A stretch of DNA of 64,000 nt. Origin: Lachnospiraceae bacterium. GTDB lineage: Bacteria; Bacillota; Clostridia; Lachnospirales; Lachnospiraceae. This document shows, in pieces, positions 9,518 through 16,855 of the stretch. The DNA is taken from assembly GCA_017439665.1 (NCBI GenBank), contig JAFSIS010000078.1:1-64000 (forward strand), read 5' to 3'. Positions within the stretch are counted from its first letter, which is position 1. The number at the start of each line of letters is the position of its first letter. The position numbers and the translations under genes are program-made. The notes beneath the pieces are model-generated. The model was given only the letters and a program-made list of their open reading frames with translations, was not told the origin of the DNA and ran no database searches.

Positions 9518-9601
9518 ATGCCAATTACATTGACGTTTCATGTTCTATACTGGACAGTTACGATCAGAGTAAAGAGAAACCGCCACTTGCCCCACAAGTG
9601 A
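9518..9601 (+). CDS. 27-residue toxin-like membrane peptide
   Basis: A small reading frame preceded by AGAGGGTGAGG and an ATG at 9518. The peptide has a short hydrophobic stretch (PITLTFHVLYWTVTI) followed by a basic tail (RVKRNRHLPHK), the usual build of type I toxin peptides. Its stop codon lies inside the stem of the terminator at 9577-9608, also typical of such toxins. It is expressed from its own promoter towards a convergent RNA from the other strand. I do not place it in a named family with certainty. The call rests on size, composition and the surrounding RNA layout. Confidence 0.55.
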   Translation: MPITLTFHVLYWTVTIRVKRNRHLPHK

Positions 9602-9608
9602 CGGTTTT
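9577..9608. terminator. Shared bidirectional terminator of the convergent RNAs
   Basis: Stem AAACCGCCACTTG (9577-9589) pairs with CAAGTGACGGTTT (9595-9607), 12 of 13 positions. On the plus strand it ends in GGTTTT, on the minus strand in CGGTTTCTC. It lies where the two convergent transcripts meet. Confidence 0.7.
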
Positions 9609-9671
9609 AATGCTTTTGTGTTGAACACTTAAACTTATTGGGCTAACCGCTTATCGGCAACACCCTTTTCT
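9577..9671 (-). ncRNA. Predicted antisense antitoxin-like RNA
   Basis: A perfect minus-strand promoter at 9678-9705 would start an RNA near 9671 that runs into the shared terminator, giving about 95 nt. Its 5' part GGGTGTTGCCGATAA then GCGGTTAG repeats the 5' part of the plus-strand toxin mRNA (GGGCGTTGCCATAA at 9461-9474 and GCGGTTAG at 9483-9490). These shared direct repeats plus convergent overlap at the terminator are the layout of the par (Fst/RNA II) type I antitoxin system. No coding frame is evident in it. Confidence 0.5.
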
Positions 9672-9677
9672 ATCTTC

Positions 9678-9717
9678 ATTATAGCGCATATCCCTGTTTT
9701 GTCAAGTAGGGATATGC
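9678..9717 (-). promoter_or_regulatory. Consensus promoter inside an inverted repeat
   Basis: The minus strand reads TTGACA (9700-9705), 16 nt, then TATAAT (9678-9683), a full consensus match. A perfect 10-bp inverted repeat GCATATCCCT/AGGGATATGC (9686-9695 and 9708-9717) brackets the -35 box. It would drive the antisense RNA. Confidence 0.75.
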
Positions 9718-9759
9718 CTTTTTCCTTTCTGTCCCTGCTGTATGGAATAGCGGCAGGGC

Positions 9760-10007
9760 GTCCGGGGCTTTCTGTACCTCGTCAATAAGAACCGGCGGCT
9801 TATAGGTCTGGAAGAATAACACAGGGTCAGATTGTGCAAGTTCTCTCGCCATTGCATTGTTCATAGTGACGTAGGTTCTGTCACTATCTGCCAAATGCTT
9901 CAACATCGTTGTTTTGCCGACCTGTCTTGCCCCGGTAACAAGGACAACCTAAAAAAATCATTGAGCTTTAAGAATTTCCGTTCAAGCTCTCGCGTAATAT
10001 ATTTCAT
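9760..10007 (-). pseudogene. Truncated, frameshifted copy of the AAA ATPase
   Basis: Copy B of the ATPase start region. It repeats the first ~80 codons of the gene at 7899-9122, from the start equivalent (10005-10007) to VQKAP near 9760, where homology stops and unrelated sequence next to the convergent RNA locus begins. One T is missing near 9950 (AACCTAAAAAA against AACCTTAAAAAA), which breaks the frame between the start and the Walker A region. Upstream flank homology continues to about 10120. It is not expected to make a working protein. Confidence 0.8.
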
Positions 10008-10168
10008 AATGCCCCTCTGATTTTAGGATAATCTATGATTAATCATATTTTATTATAACTTATCCTTTTCATCAAGAAGGTATACGCATGGGTGCACTGC
10101 TGCCAGTTCATACCTCTTCTCCCAAACCACCACCGGCTGGATGAGCCACTTAATAATCCTCTTGTTCT

Positions 10169-11239
10169 TTATCGGTATACGGTAACATTAAACCCATCAC
10201 AATAATTTTCATGCAAATCAAGATCCAATGCAAATAGTTCATTGTTTGTTTCAGCATCATATATTGTCAATGAGATTCCCAAACCGTCACCCTTTAAATA
10301 TTCACTGTAGGTTCCATTTCCATCTTTCGTAACAAATTCATAAGTAAAACTACCACTGTCTTTGTTCCCGTAGACGTGAAATCCCTTTTGCAATATTTCA
10401 TCCACGCCCAGGAGGTTATGTACTTCTTCCAGCGACACACCCGGCAAAATAGGACAATTAATATCATAAAGCTCCCATGGATATGCAGAAAAGTCTGCTA
10501 TAATTTCGTTGTCAGTGCTACGGTAACCATTAACTCTTAACGATATCTTATTTCCATATATGCTATAAGATATCGCATGAGGGTAGTATGTAACAACATC
10601 CTCCCGCAATTTCATGCCATGAGAAAATCCAATTATCTTACTTACATAACCACTATCCCCATTTATGGTTATGGGACCCCACGAGGAGCCTACATACCCA
10701 TATTCATTTTTTAACATTACGCCCCCAGAATTAGTTGTACTGGAAGGATCTGTATCGGCTTTAATATGAAAGGCATCACACAATTCCAAGTAATAATCAT
10801 CGAACAGGTTATATCCCTTAATCGTTATATCTTCCCATTCAAATGGAAGTTCTAGTGTAAGCATCAACCGTTCTATTTCAGCTATCTTCTCCCTCAACTG
10901 TGCATCCCCCGTCAGCTCGTCCCCCTTCTCCAAAGCCGCCACGGCTGCCTCCAGGTCACCTGTTCCTACATAGGCTTCAGCCAGACCCAGATAAGCTTCC
11001 ACACTCATAGGTTCTATCTCAATAGCTTTATTAAAGGCTACAACAGCCTCTTCGTAATTACCCTCCTCCAGGTACTTTTGTCCCAGATCCAGCTGTTCGT
11101 TCAGCCGTTGTTGGGGACTGCTGTACCTTTTCATTCCGAAAGCAATGACCAGAACTATCACCACCAGCAGTATGAGCCACTTAATAATCCCCTTATTCTT
11201 CCCTGTGGGTTCAATGCTATTTTTCTCCTTTGCAAACAT
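10169..11239 (-). CDS. TPR membrane protein of the T7SS cluster (paralogue 1)
   Basis: A 356-residue protein with a cytosolic N-terminus, one membrane helix (WLILLVVIVLVIAFG, residues ~26-40), then two TPR repeats outside (LDLGQKYLEEGNYEEAVVAF, then AYLGLAEAYVGTGDLEAAVA), and a C-terminal domain of about 200 residues that I do not recognise. The ATG at 11239 follows GGGGAGAGG. Two other cluster proteins (25518-26627 and 29195-30580) share almost the same TM-TPR head with different tails, so this is a paralogue set. It is the last intact gene of the cluster; fragments of more copies lie just downstream. It probably serves as an extracytoplasmic scaffold or sensor, an inference from build and position. 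Confidence 0.7.
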   Translation of the reverse strand: MFAKEKNSIEPTGKNKGIIKWLILLVVIVLVIAFGMKRYSSPQQRLNEQLDLGQKYLEEGNYEEAVVAFNKAIEIEPMSVEAYLGLAEAYVGTGDLEAAVAALEKGDELTGDAQLREKIAEIERLMLTLELPFEWEDITIKGYNLFDDYYLELCDAFHIKADTDPSSTTNSGGVMLKNEYGYVGSSWGPITINGDSGYVSKIIGFSHGMKLREDVVTYYPHAISYSIYGNKISLRVNGYRSTDNEIIADFSAYPWELYDINCPILPGVSLEEVHNLLGVDEILQKGFHVYGNKDSGSFTYEFVTKDGNGTYSEYLKGDGLGISLTIYDAETNNELFALDLDLHENYCDGFNVTVYR

Positions 11240-11276
11240 CTTTTGGTTCCTCTCCCCTTATCCCATTTAGCCGGTT

Positions 11277-12026
11277 TTACCGTATATACTTGATCAGAAT
11301 AAAGGACGCATTATCTCCTGCTCCATTCTCATACACCTTTGCCATAAGCTTTTTTGCCGCTTCTTCCATATTCTTTTCCGATAAACCTTTTACTGTTTTT
11401 TTATAATATTTTTCCGGACAATACTTGTACAGGCCATCGGAGCACAATAAAAATACCTCTTCCTGATGCAAAGAATCTGTTTTCACCGAAAGCGCTATTT
11501 TTTCTTTTGTTCCCATGGCCTGAACCAACTTGCCGCGATTAGGGTGGACCGCAATTTCTCTTTCCGAAAAATGCTCCCGTATACTTCTCTGATTTTCCCA
11601 CACATCATCCACCGTTAATACGCGAACCTTTCGCCCCTGTTTGTGATAAGCCCTGCTGTCACCAACATTGATCACCCCATAGCTGTCACGATAAATAAAC
11701 AGGAGTACGCAGGTTGTTCCACAGACCTGATTCTGATTGTATTGAAAAAAAATTTCTTTATTGAGCTCTTCAAGCTTATCCTGAAGAGCTCTCATCATTT
11801 TTGCAAAGCTGCATTCATAACGTTCAGGTGAGAATACATCCATCCATTTCTTTAGGCCGGAAGAAATCCAATGACTGGCCTGCTCACCATGAGAATGGCC
11901 TCCCATTCCATCGGCAACAGCAAACAAAGCCACCTGATTCTTCGGCTCAAAAAACATAACGATCGAATCCTGATTCACTTCTCGTTTTAAACCGGGATCA
12001 CAGCTGCCTGAATAAACTATTTTCAT
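11277..12026 (-). CDS. PP2C-family Ser/Thr protein phosphatase
   Basis: Metal-dependent phosphatase of the PP2C/Stp1/PrpC family, 249 residues, cytosolic. The motifs are in order: SGSCDPGLKREVNQDS at the N-terminus, ADGMGGHSHGEQAS near residue 39, NVGDSRAY near 116, LLCSDGLYKY near 192 and AGDNASFILIKY at the C-terminus, with all metal-binding aspartates present. It starts 3 nt after the VWA-FHA stop, so the two are co-translated. Its natural substrate is probably the kinase at 26861-29131 or that kinase's targets in the same cluster (inference). Confidence 0.92.
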   Translation of the reverse strand: MKIVYSGSCDPGLKREVNQDSIVMFFEPKNQVALFAVADGMGGHSHGEQASHWISSGLKKWMDVFSPERYECSFAKMMRALQDKLEELNKEIFFQYNQNQVCGTTCVLLFIYRDSYGVINVGDSRAYHKQGRKVRVLTVDDVWENQRSIREHFSEREIAVHPNRGKLVQAMGTKEKIALSVKTDSLHQEEVFLLCSDGLYKYCPEKYYKKTVKGLSEKNMEEAAKKLMAKVYENGAGDNASFILIKYIR

Positions 12027-12029
12027 CCT

Positions 12030-13544
12030 TTAATCCATTTCTATACGAAGCTTAACACGCCCTAATTTAATGATGCTTCCTGAATATACCTCTACCTCTG
12101 ACAGTACCTGACTGTCATTGACAAAGGTTTTATTGCTGGACTGAAGATCAATGACAAAAAAACGGTTTCCCCGCCGTTCAACAGTACAATGTCTGCCGGA
12201 AACTGACTGATCATAATCGATGCAGATATCCACCTTAGACGCTGATCTGCCGATCACCAGCCTGTCCTGAATCCTGTTGCGAAAGCTTCTTGAGGGATTG
12301 GCAATATCGGTTAACGTGATATAACAGCTGCTGTCCTCAAACAATTGGATCGTTTCTCCACCGGAGCCGCTGTTACTCTCTCCGACTACAAGTACCGTTC
12401 TGCCTTCCTCAGGCATCATTTCCGCAAAAGGATCATCCACTTCTTTAATTTCAGATCTCTTTTTCTTTTTTCCTGATACAACTATAATCCCCAAAATCAC
12501 CAAAATGAGGCCAATAAAAACTCCGCCTCCAATCAACCCTATGTTTAACATCTTTCCATCGGATTTTTCAACTTTCTCTTCTTCTGAGAGCACAGGGCTG
12601 ACCACCGGCTCTGTTTCGGTGATTTCTTCCCGGCTTACCGCTTCCTGTGACATTCTTACATTGTCTGCCTGAACAACCACCTCTCCACCTTCTGTCTGAA
12701 TATGGAGGCTGACCGTTTTTTTACTTCCATCCCTGGATGTATCATTCGGAATGACTAAGAAAGCAACTATATCCCTATCTTCTGCCAAAGCCAAAGCAAC
12801 ATCCATCTCATGATCCAGCTCATCCAACAGGAAGGATTCCGCATTCGTCTGTCTGGACAGAGCAAACATATTTTTTAACTCTTCTTCATTAGACTGGGAA
12901 CGATTGTATACTCCCATAGAATAAATGGGGATAGTTTTTTCTCCCAGAAGAGCCTTCAATTCCTCCGTCGTATATCCCAGAGATTTATTGTCTACACCAT
13001 CTGAAACCACAAAAATTCTGGCATAGATCAGATCCTCATTCTCTCCAAAGCTGTTGCCGGAAATCAGTTCATATAAAACATCCGTTAAATAGGTTTCCCT
13101 GTCCTGAAATTCTATTTCCTCCAAAACTTGCTTCAAACTTACATAATCATTTGTAAAATCGGACAGGATTTCAATACTTTCTCCAAAGGTGGCAAGAGCA
13201 ATCTGCTCACTCTCTTCCCTGCCTGCCAAAATCTCCCCAATCACTTCCTTAATAGATTCCCGTTTGCCTTCCGGTATAGACAGGGAATTATCCATAAGAA
13301 TCAGTGTCTTCATCGGAATTCTTCCTGAGGAAATATCCAGAATCTGTACATCAGCCGCTTCTGTATTTCCCACGATTGCAGTTGCCGACTGTACCTCTTC
13401 TTCTATTCCTTTGACAAAAATAACAGATCCTGTTCCTGATTCCTGTATTTCTATCACCTTCGTAGCTTCTGCTGCATCCGCTGTTTTCATCATCATGAAA
13501 AAAAGAAGGGTACAGCATAAAATTTGTCTGGCCAGTTTTTTCAT
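12030..13544 (-). CDS. VWA-FHA membrane protein of the T7SS cluster
   Basis: About 504 residues from the ATG at 13544; the frame is open further upstream, but this ATG starts a clear signal peptide (MKKLARQILCCTLLFF). Outside the membrane lies a von Willebrand A domain with the MIDAS motif LILMDNSLSI (DxSxS) near residue 70. A membrane helix GLIGGGVFIGLILVILGII near 335-353 follows. Inside is an FHA domain (last ~100 residues) with the phosphothreonine-binding residues GRS, VSGRHC and SSNKTFVND intact. It thus links an outside adhesion-like domain to inside pThr recognition. The FHA is the best-preserved one of the cluster and a likely reader of the cluster kinase. It is followed by PP2C with 3 nt between. 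Confidence 0.88.
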   Translation of the reverse strand: MKKLARQILCCTLLFFMMMKTADAAEATKVIEIQESGTGSVIFVKGIEEEVQSATAIVGNTEAADVQILDISSGRIPMKTLILMDNSLSIPEGKRESIKEVIGEILAGREESEQIALATFGESIEILSDFTNDYVSLKQVLEEIEFQDRETYLTDVLYELISGNSFGENEDLIYARIFVVSDGVDNKSLGYTTEELKALLGEKTIPIYSMGVYNRSQSNEEELKNMFALSRQTNAESFLLDELDHEMDVALALAEDRDIVAFLVIPNDTSRDGSKKTVSLHIQTEGGEVVVQADNVRMSQEAVSREEITETEPVVSPVLSEEEKVEKSDGKMLNIGLIGGGVFIGLILVILGIIVVSGKKKKRSEIKEVDDPFAEMMPEEGRTVLVVGESNSGSGGETIQLFEDSSCYITLTDIANPSRSFRNRIQDRLVIGRSASKVDICIDYDQSVSGRHCTVERRGNRFFVIDLQSSNKTFVNDSQVLSEVEVYSGSIIKLGRVKLRIEMD

Positions 13545-13581
13545 CTTTTCTCTATTTTGCTCCTTTAAGCCTTTATCGCAC

Positions 13582-13646
13582 AGGGACTGACGCAAATACA
13601 TGCAGGCAGCCGTTTAAGCAGCACCAATGTTTTTGCGCCAGTCCCT
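13582..13646. repeat. Long hairpin between WXG100 and VWA-FHA genes
   Basis: Arms AGGGACTGACGCAAA (13582-13596) and TTTGCGCCAGTCCCT (13632-13646) pair at 14 of 15 positions around a 35-nt loop. No U-run follows on the minus strand. It could mark an RNA processing site that uncouples abundant WXG100 mRNA from the membrane-protein genes downstream. Confidence 0.6.
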
Positions 13647-13661
13647 TTAGGTAACTTATCC

Positions 13662-13976
13662 TTAAGAAATCACGTCAGCATTCAAGGCGGAACTACTCTC
13701 TATATTAGTCGCTTCTGCCTGCTGATAATTTCTTGCCATCTCCTGAAGATCGTTGCTATGCTCCCTGATCATACTATAAATCCTTGCCATATCATCATTT
13801 AATGCATTGATTTTTGAAAAATATGCAGTATATGCCTCTCCGGCCCATGTATAGCCAAGCTCCTGGATGATCTCTATCATCCGCATAGTGATATTATTCA
13901 CCTCGCTGCCATTATCGGCAAACTGACTTGCTGTACTGATAAGCTTTTCGGGGGTAACTAATAAATTTCCTGTCAT
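13662..13976 (-). CDS. WXG100 family protein (WAG type)
   Basis: A 104-residue helical-hairpin protein of the ESAT-6/WXG100 superfamily: the turn motif is TWAGEAY near residue 53, and a C-terminal YxxxE export signal reads YQQAE. Members are exported by EssC-type machines as dimers. It is the last of five tandem WXG100-like genes, each clearly different in sequence. The ATG at 13976 has GAAGGAG upstream. A long hairpin follows its stop. Confidence 0.85.
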   Translation of the reverse strand: MTGNLLVTPEKLISTASQFADNGSEVNNITMRMIEIIQELGYTWAGEAYTAYFSKINALNDDMARIYSMIREHSNDLQEMARNYQQAEATNIESSSALNADVIS

Positions 13977-14041
13977 GTTTTTTCTCCTTCAACTATATTG
14001 ATAATGTTAAACGCTTCATTTCCTGAGCACCAGACTGATGA

Positions 14042-14341
14042 TCAATAGCTTCTGCTAGACGCAATATTTGCGTTCATGGCTTCCTTGTTATCGTACTCAG
14101 CTGCAATGTTATCCAGGGCCGTTGCATATTGCTCAATCACTACAGCAAAATTATCCCACTGTCCCTTGTCCTGATTAAATGCATTGTGGAAAGCCGTTTT
14201 TGCATCACCCTCCCAGGAACTGGCAAGATTCTGCTCACATTCTACTAACGCTGCTACCTTAGCTTTGAACTGGCCATTGAGACTTCTCAACTCCTCTGCC
14301 CTCTTTCTTACTTCTGCTGATGTCACTCTGATTTCTGCCAT
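14042..14341 (-). CDS. WXG100 family protein (WEG type)
   Basis: A 99-residue WXG100 protein from the ATG at 14341, which has a good GGAGG site; a longer frame to 14371 lacks one. It has turn motif SSWEGDAKTAF near residue 43 and C-terminal signal YDNKE (YxxxE). It is the closest of the five to classical EsxA in length and spacing. It probably forms a homodimer or pairs with a neighbouring member. Confidence 0.88.
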   Translation of the reverse strand: MAEIRVTSAEVRKRAEELRSLNGQFKAKVAALVECEQNLASSWEGDAKTAFHNAFNQDKGQWDNFAVVIEQYATALDNIAAEYDNKEAMNANIASSRSY

Positions 14342-14416
14342 CACTTTTTCCTCCTGTATTTTCTTTATCACTTTTATTTCTCATCCGGCTTTTATGCCAG
14401 GTATGATTCCCATAAG

Positions 14417-14734
14417 TCAGGAATAGTTTCTTTCCTGTGCGATTGCCAGAGCCCTCATTTCTGCCTCATAAATTCTCTGGGCTATCTCTCTGATCTCTGC
14501 GGCAATTTTATGTAAAAATCCGGCTGTAGACTTCATATCTTCCTGGAGAATACTTCCTTTTGCCAGGTAGGCATTGGCCTTCTCTCCCTTCCAGTTACGG
14601 GCAATATTCTGCATCGTTTCTCCAAATTCAGAAGATGCCATTTTAGAGATATTACTGGCAATTTGATCCAATTCGTCAGCCTGCCTTTTTGCTTTTTGAA
14701 AATTAAAAATTATCGTTGATTCTGATAAGGCCAT
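14417..14734 (-). CDS. WXG100 family protein (WKG type)
   Basis: A 105-residue helical hairpin with turn motif RNWKGEKANAY near residue 49. The YxxxD/E signal is imperfect (YEAEM), so it may be a partner that relies on another member's signal. It lies between the WIG- and WEG-type genes, 12 nt after the former, in the same transcript. Confidence 0.82.
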   Translation of the reverse strand: MALSESTIIFNFQKAKRQADELDQIASNISKMASSEFGETMQNIARNWKGEKANAYLAKGSILQEDMKSTAGFLHKIAAEIREIAQRIYEAEMRALAIAQERNYS

Positions 14735-14745
14735 AACTTCCTCCT

Positions 14746-15066
14746 TTACGAAATAATATCTGCTTCCAGAAAGACTGCTGTTTCCACATTTTTTCTTTCT
14801 CCAGCCCGATAATTCTCTGAAATTGCCAAAAGATCATCCGGATGCTCCTTAATCCGTCTTAACCTCACATCGATTTCATCCATTTGCTCATTATATATTT
14901 TTCGGTGCAGATCCCCTGCTTCTCCAATCCAATAACCCCTGGTTCCATCCATGATTTCCTTCAAATTCTGAAAACGGATGGTCATATCCTCTGCCAGCCG
15001 TCTCACTTCCTCAGCCTGGGCAACCAGAGCCTCCGGAGTAACTTTGACCGAGATACTTCCTATCAT
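14746..15066 (-). CDS. WXG100 family protein (WIG type)
   Basis: A 106-residue helical hairpin with turn motif GYWIGEAGDLH near residue 46 and C-terminal YRAGE (YxxxE). Its C-terminal ending LEADIIS resembles LNADVIS of the member at 13662, suggesting these two are the closest pair or diverged duplicates. ATG at 15066, ribosome site GAGGAGAAG. Confidence 0.82.
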   Translation of the reverse strand: MIGSISVKVTPEALVAQAEEVRRLAEDMTIRFQNLKEIMDGTRGYWIGEAGDLHRKIYNEQMDEIDVRLRRIKEHPDDLLAISENYRAGERKNVETAVFLEADIIS

Positions 15067-15089
15067 AACTTTCTTCTCCTCTCTGTGAG

Positions 15090-15392
15090 CTAAATGGAAA
15101 TCGCAGCAACGATTTCACCTACTTCTGTTTCACATAAATCATATTCTTTTCTGGCATATCTCATACAGTCGATCATTTTTTCAATCGTCTGGCACAAACC
15201 TTCCATACCTTCCCTGTCCTGGTTAAACTGCTGAACAAAGGCAGCATTGGCCGGTCCATCCCACATACTGTCCAGAAGCCCAACTGCATCATACATACGA
15301 CTCAAATCTTTCCGGATGATATCCAGCTGGTTCTGCAGCGTATCAATATCTGTTGACAAAAAACCTGTATTAACCTCTATCTCTGTTGCCAT
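15090..15392 (-). CDS. WXG100 family protein (WDG type)
   Basis: A 100-residue protein from the ATG at 15392 (preceded by AGGAG); a longer open frame to 15479 overlaps the preceding gene and is unlikely. It has turn motif SMWDGPANAAF near residue 44 and signal YDLCE (YxxxE). It is the first of the five tandem WXG100 genes, after the coiled-coil gene. Confidence 0.85.
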   Translation of the reverse strand: MATEIEVNTGFLSTDIDTLQNQLDIIRKDLSRMYDAVGLLDSMWDGPANAAFVQQFNQDREGMEGLCQTIEKMIDCMRYARKEYDLCETEVGEIVAAISI

Positions 15393-15414
15393 TAATCCAT
15401 CTCCTTCTTTTCTT

Positions 15415-15777
15415 TTACTGAATATCACCGGGAACCACATCATGATAATCTGCAAAGGTTCCGTACTCTTCGACTCCAAATGGGGGCTTTTCCACTCTTA
15501 CCGCTCCATCTGCATTATCCACAATCCTCTCTTCTGCCTTATGGTAGCAATACTGAATCCTTTCCAGGCCCTGCATCATATCCAGAAGTGACTGCTGTTG
15601 GCGGTACAGTTCCTCTTCCTTTCCCTTAAGCTGGCTGACAATATCTCCCATTCCGGACAGAGAACCAAGCTCACGGATGACACCATTCAACTCTTCCCTT
15701 TCCTGCCTTTGCCGGTAAGCCATCTGCTGCATACTTTCACAGCTGCAGATCAGCTGTTGTAAAAAAATGCTAAACAT
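15415..15777 (-). CDS. Small coiled-coil protein of the T7SS cluster
   Basis: A 120-residue protein without a recognised family. Residues ~15-75 are rich in Q, E and L with heptad-like spacing (RQRQEREELNGVIREL, KGKEEELYRQQQSLLDMM), predicting an alpha-helical coiled coil; the tail is short and Pro/Asp-rich. It lies between the YukD-like gene and the first WXG100 gene. Size and helicity recall the small helical partners (LapA/Lcp type) found with WXG substrates, but no sequence motif proves it. Confidence 0.55.
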   Translation of the reverse strand: MFSIFLQQLICSCESMQQMAYRQRQEREELNGVIRELGSLSGMGDIVSQLKGKEEELYRQQQSLLDMMQGLERIQYCYHKAEERIVDNADGAVRVEKPPFGVEEYGTFADYHDVVPGDIQ

Positions 15778-15874
15778 TTCTTATCCCCTTGCGTTTGTAC
15801 TTAGTATAAATACTTTGGCCTGCTTTGTTATCATTAACTGACGAAACGCAGCTTTGTTATGACGAACAGCAAAT

Positions 15875-16123
15875 TCAGATAAAAATCATGCTGTCGCCGG
15901 TCTTCATTCCATAATCTGTCAAGGTCATTCCTTTATCAAGAATCTCACCTGTGCTCCTGTTGCATAGCAGAAGCTTTTTGACATCACCTGCGATTACTGT
16001 CCTTTCCTTCTGTCCGATCATCTCTGCAATTTCCTCAATCACCGTGTGAATGGGAGCCGTTTCATTCAGCTGAAAGTCATAGGTCTTATCCACGCTGGGT
16101 ACAAAAATATCCACCAATATCAT
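15875..16123 (-). CDS. YukD/EsaB-like ubiquitin-fold protein
   Basis: An 82-residue cytosolic protein with the YukD pattern: a first beta hairpin (MILVDIFVPSVDKTYDFQL), a helix (IHTVIEEIAEMIG), and the ending LTDYGMKTGDSMIFI typical of the ubiquitin-like fold. YukD/EsaB is a conserved cytosolic part of firmicute T7SS. It starts 2 nt after the preceding stop with a GGAGG site, so it is co-translated with the EspG-like gene. Confidence 0.8.
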   Translation of the reverse strand: MILVDIFVPSVDKTYDFQLNETAPIHTVIEEIAEMIGQKERTVIAGDVKKLLLCNRSTGEILDKGMTLTDYGMKTGDSMIFI

Positions 16124-16125
16124 CT

Positions 16126-16854
16126 TTAATCCTCCAACATTTTTTGTATTGATTCCATGATCCGGGATAGTGAATAAGGAAAAATTTCCTCTTTATTTCC
16201 ATTAATCAGAATTACTTTATCCTGAATCGGCTGATGCAAAAGAGCAAGGCAGCCTTGTTCCAGAGAGCTTTTTCCATCCCTTATGGTAAAAATCACTTCC
16301 GTCTGAGGAATCTCTTTTAGCTTCCTGATATCCTTCTTTTCCTCTTTGAGAAAAAGGATTGCCTCCTCTCCCACCAGCTCATGCTCCCTTCTGTTTTCTC
16401 TAAACACTTCTGTACTATCCGGTTCAGGCAGCATCCCGCTTTCTTCCAGAATTCGCTGCAGCCCTTTTCTTTCACACTTTTCCATCTTTACATATTCATC
16501 TTCACGGGTTCCTGCACGAAGAAGAACAAATTCCTCTCCCGCTGAAAAATACAAACACAGATCAGGGATGCTCCTGTCTTTACATTCAACCACCAGTATC
16601 CTTTTGCAATTTCGAAGCAGGCTGAACATTTCTCCAATTTCTCCAGTGGGAACAAGAGAATCTTTTCCCCAGGTAAGCAATCCGGCCTTGTACAAATAAA
16701 AAAGAGAAATAATATACTCCTCCCTTTGCTCTTTAACAGAACCAGCCTGTGCCCTTCGATCAGAGAAACAGAACAGGTGATCTATCCCGTAGGCTGATGC
16801 CAGAATAGAAAATTGTGCCTTCGATACACCTATACACTTATTGATCTCTTTCAT
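16126..16854 (-). CDS. Unknown T7SS-cluster protein, possibly EspG-like
   Basis: A 242-residue soluble protein that I cannot assign firmly. The order of features (an N-terminal helical region, a YKAGLLTWGKDSLVPTGEIG segment, a beta-rich middle ILVVECKD...LCLYFSAGEEFVLLRAG, then a helix and LPEP) resembles the layout of EspG chaperones of mycobacterial T7SS, which bind substrates in the cytosol. It sits between the LytTR regulator and YukD with gaps of 1-2 nt, so it is made with the machine. The EspG idea is pattern-based inference only. Confidence 0.45.
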   Translation of the reverse strand: MKEINKCIGVSKAQFSILASAYGIDHLFCFSDRRAQAGSVKEQREEYIISLFYLYKAGLLTWGKDSLVPTGEIGEMFSLLRNCKRILVVECKDRSIPDLCLYFSAGEEFVLLRAGTREDEYVKMEKCERKGLQRILEESGMLPEPDSTEVFRENRREHELVGEEAILFLKEEKKDIRKLKEIPQTEVIFTIRDGKSSLEQGCLALLHQPIQDKVILINGNKEEIFPYSLSRIMESIQKMLED

Positions 16855-16855
16855 C

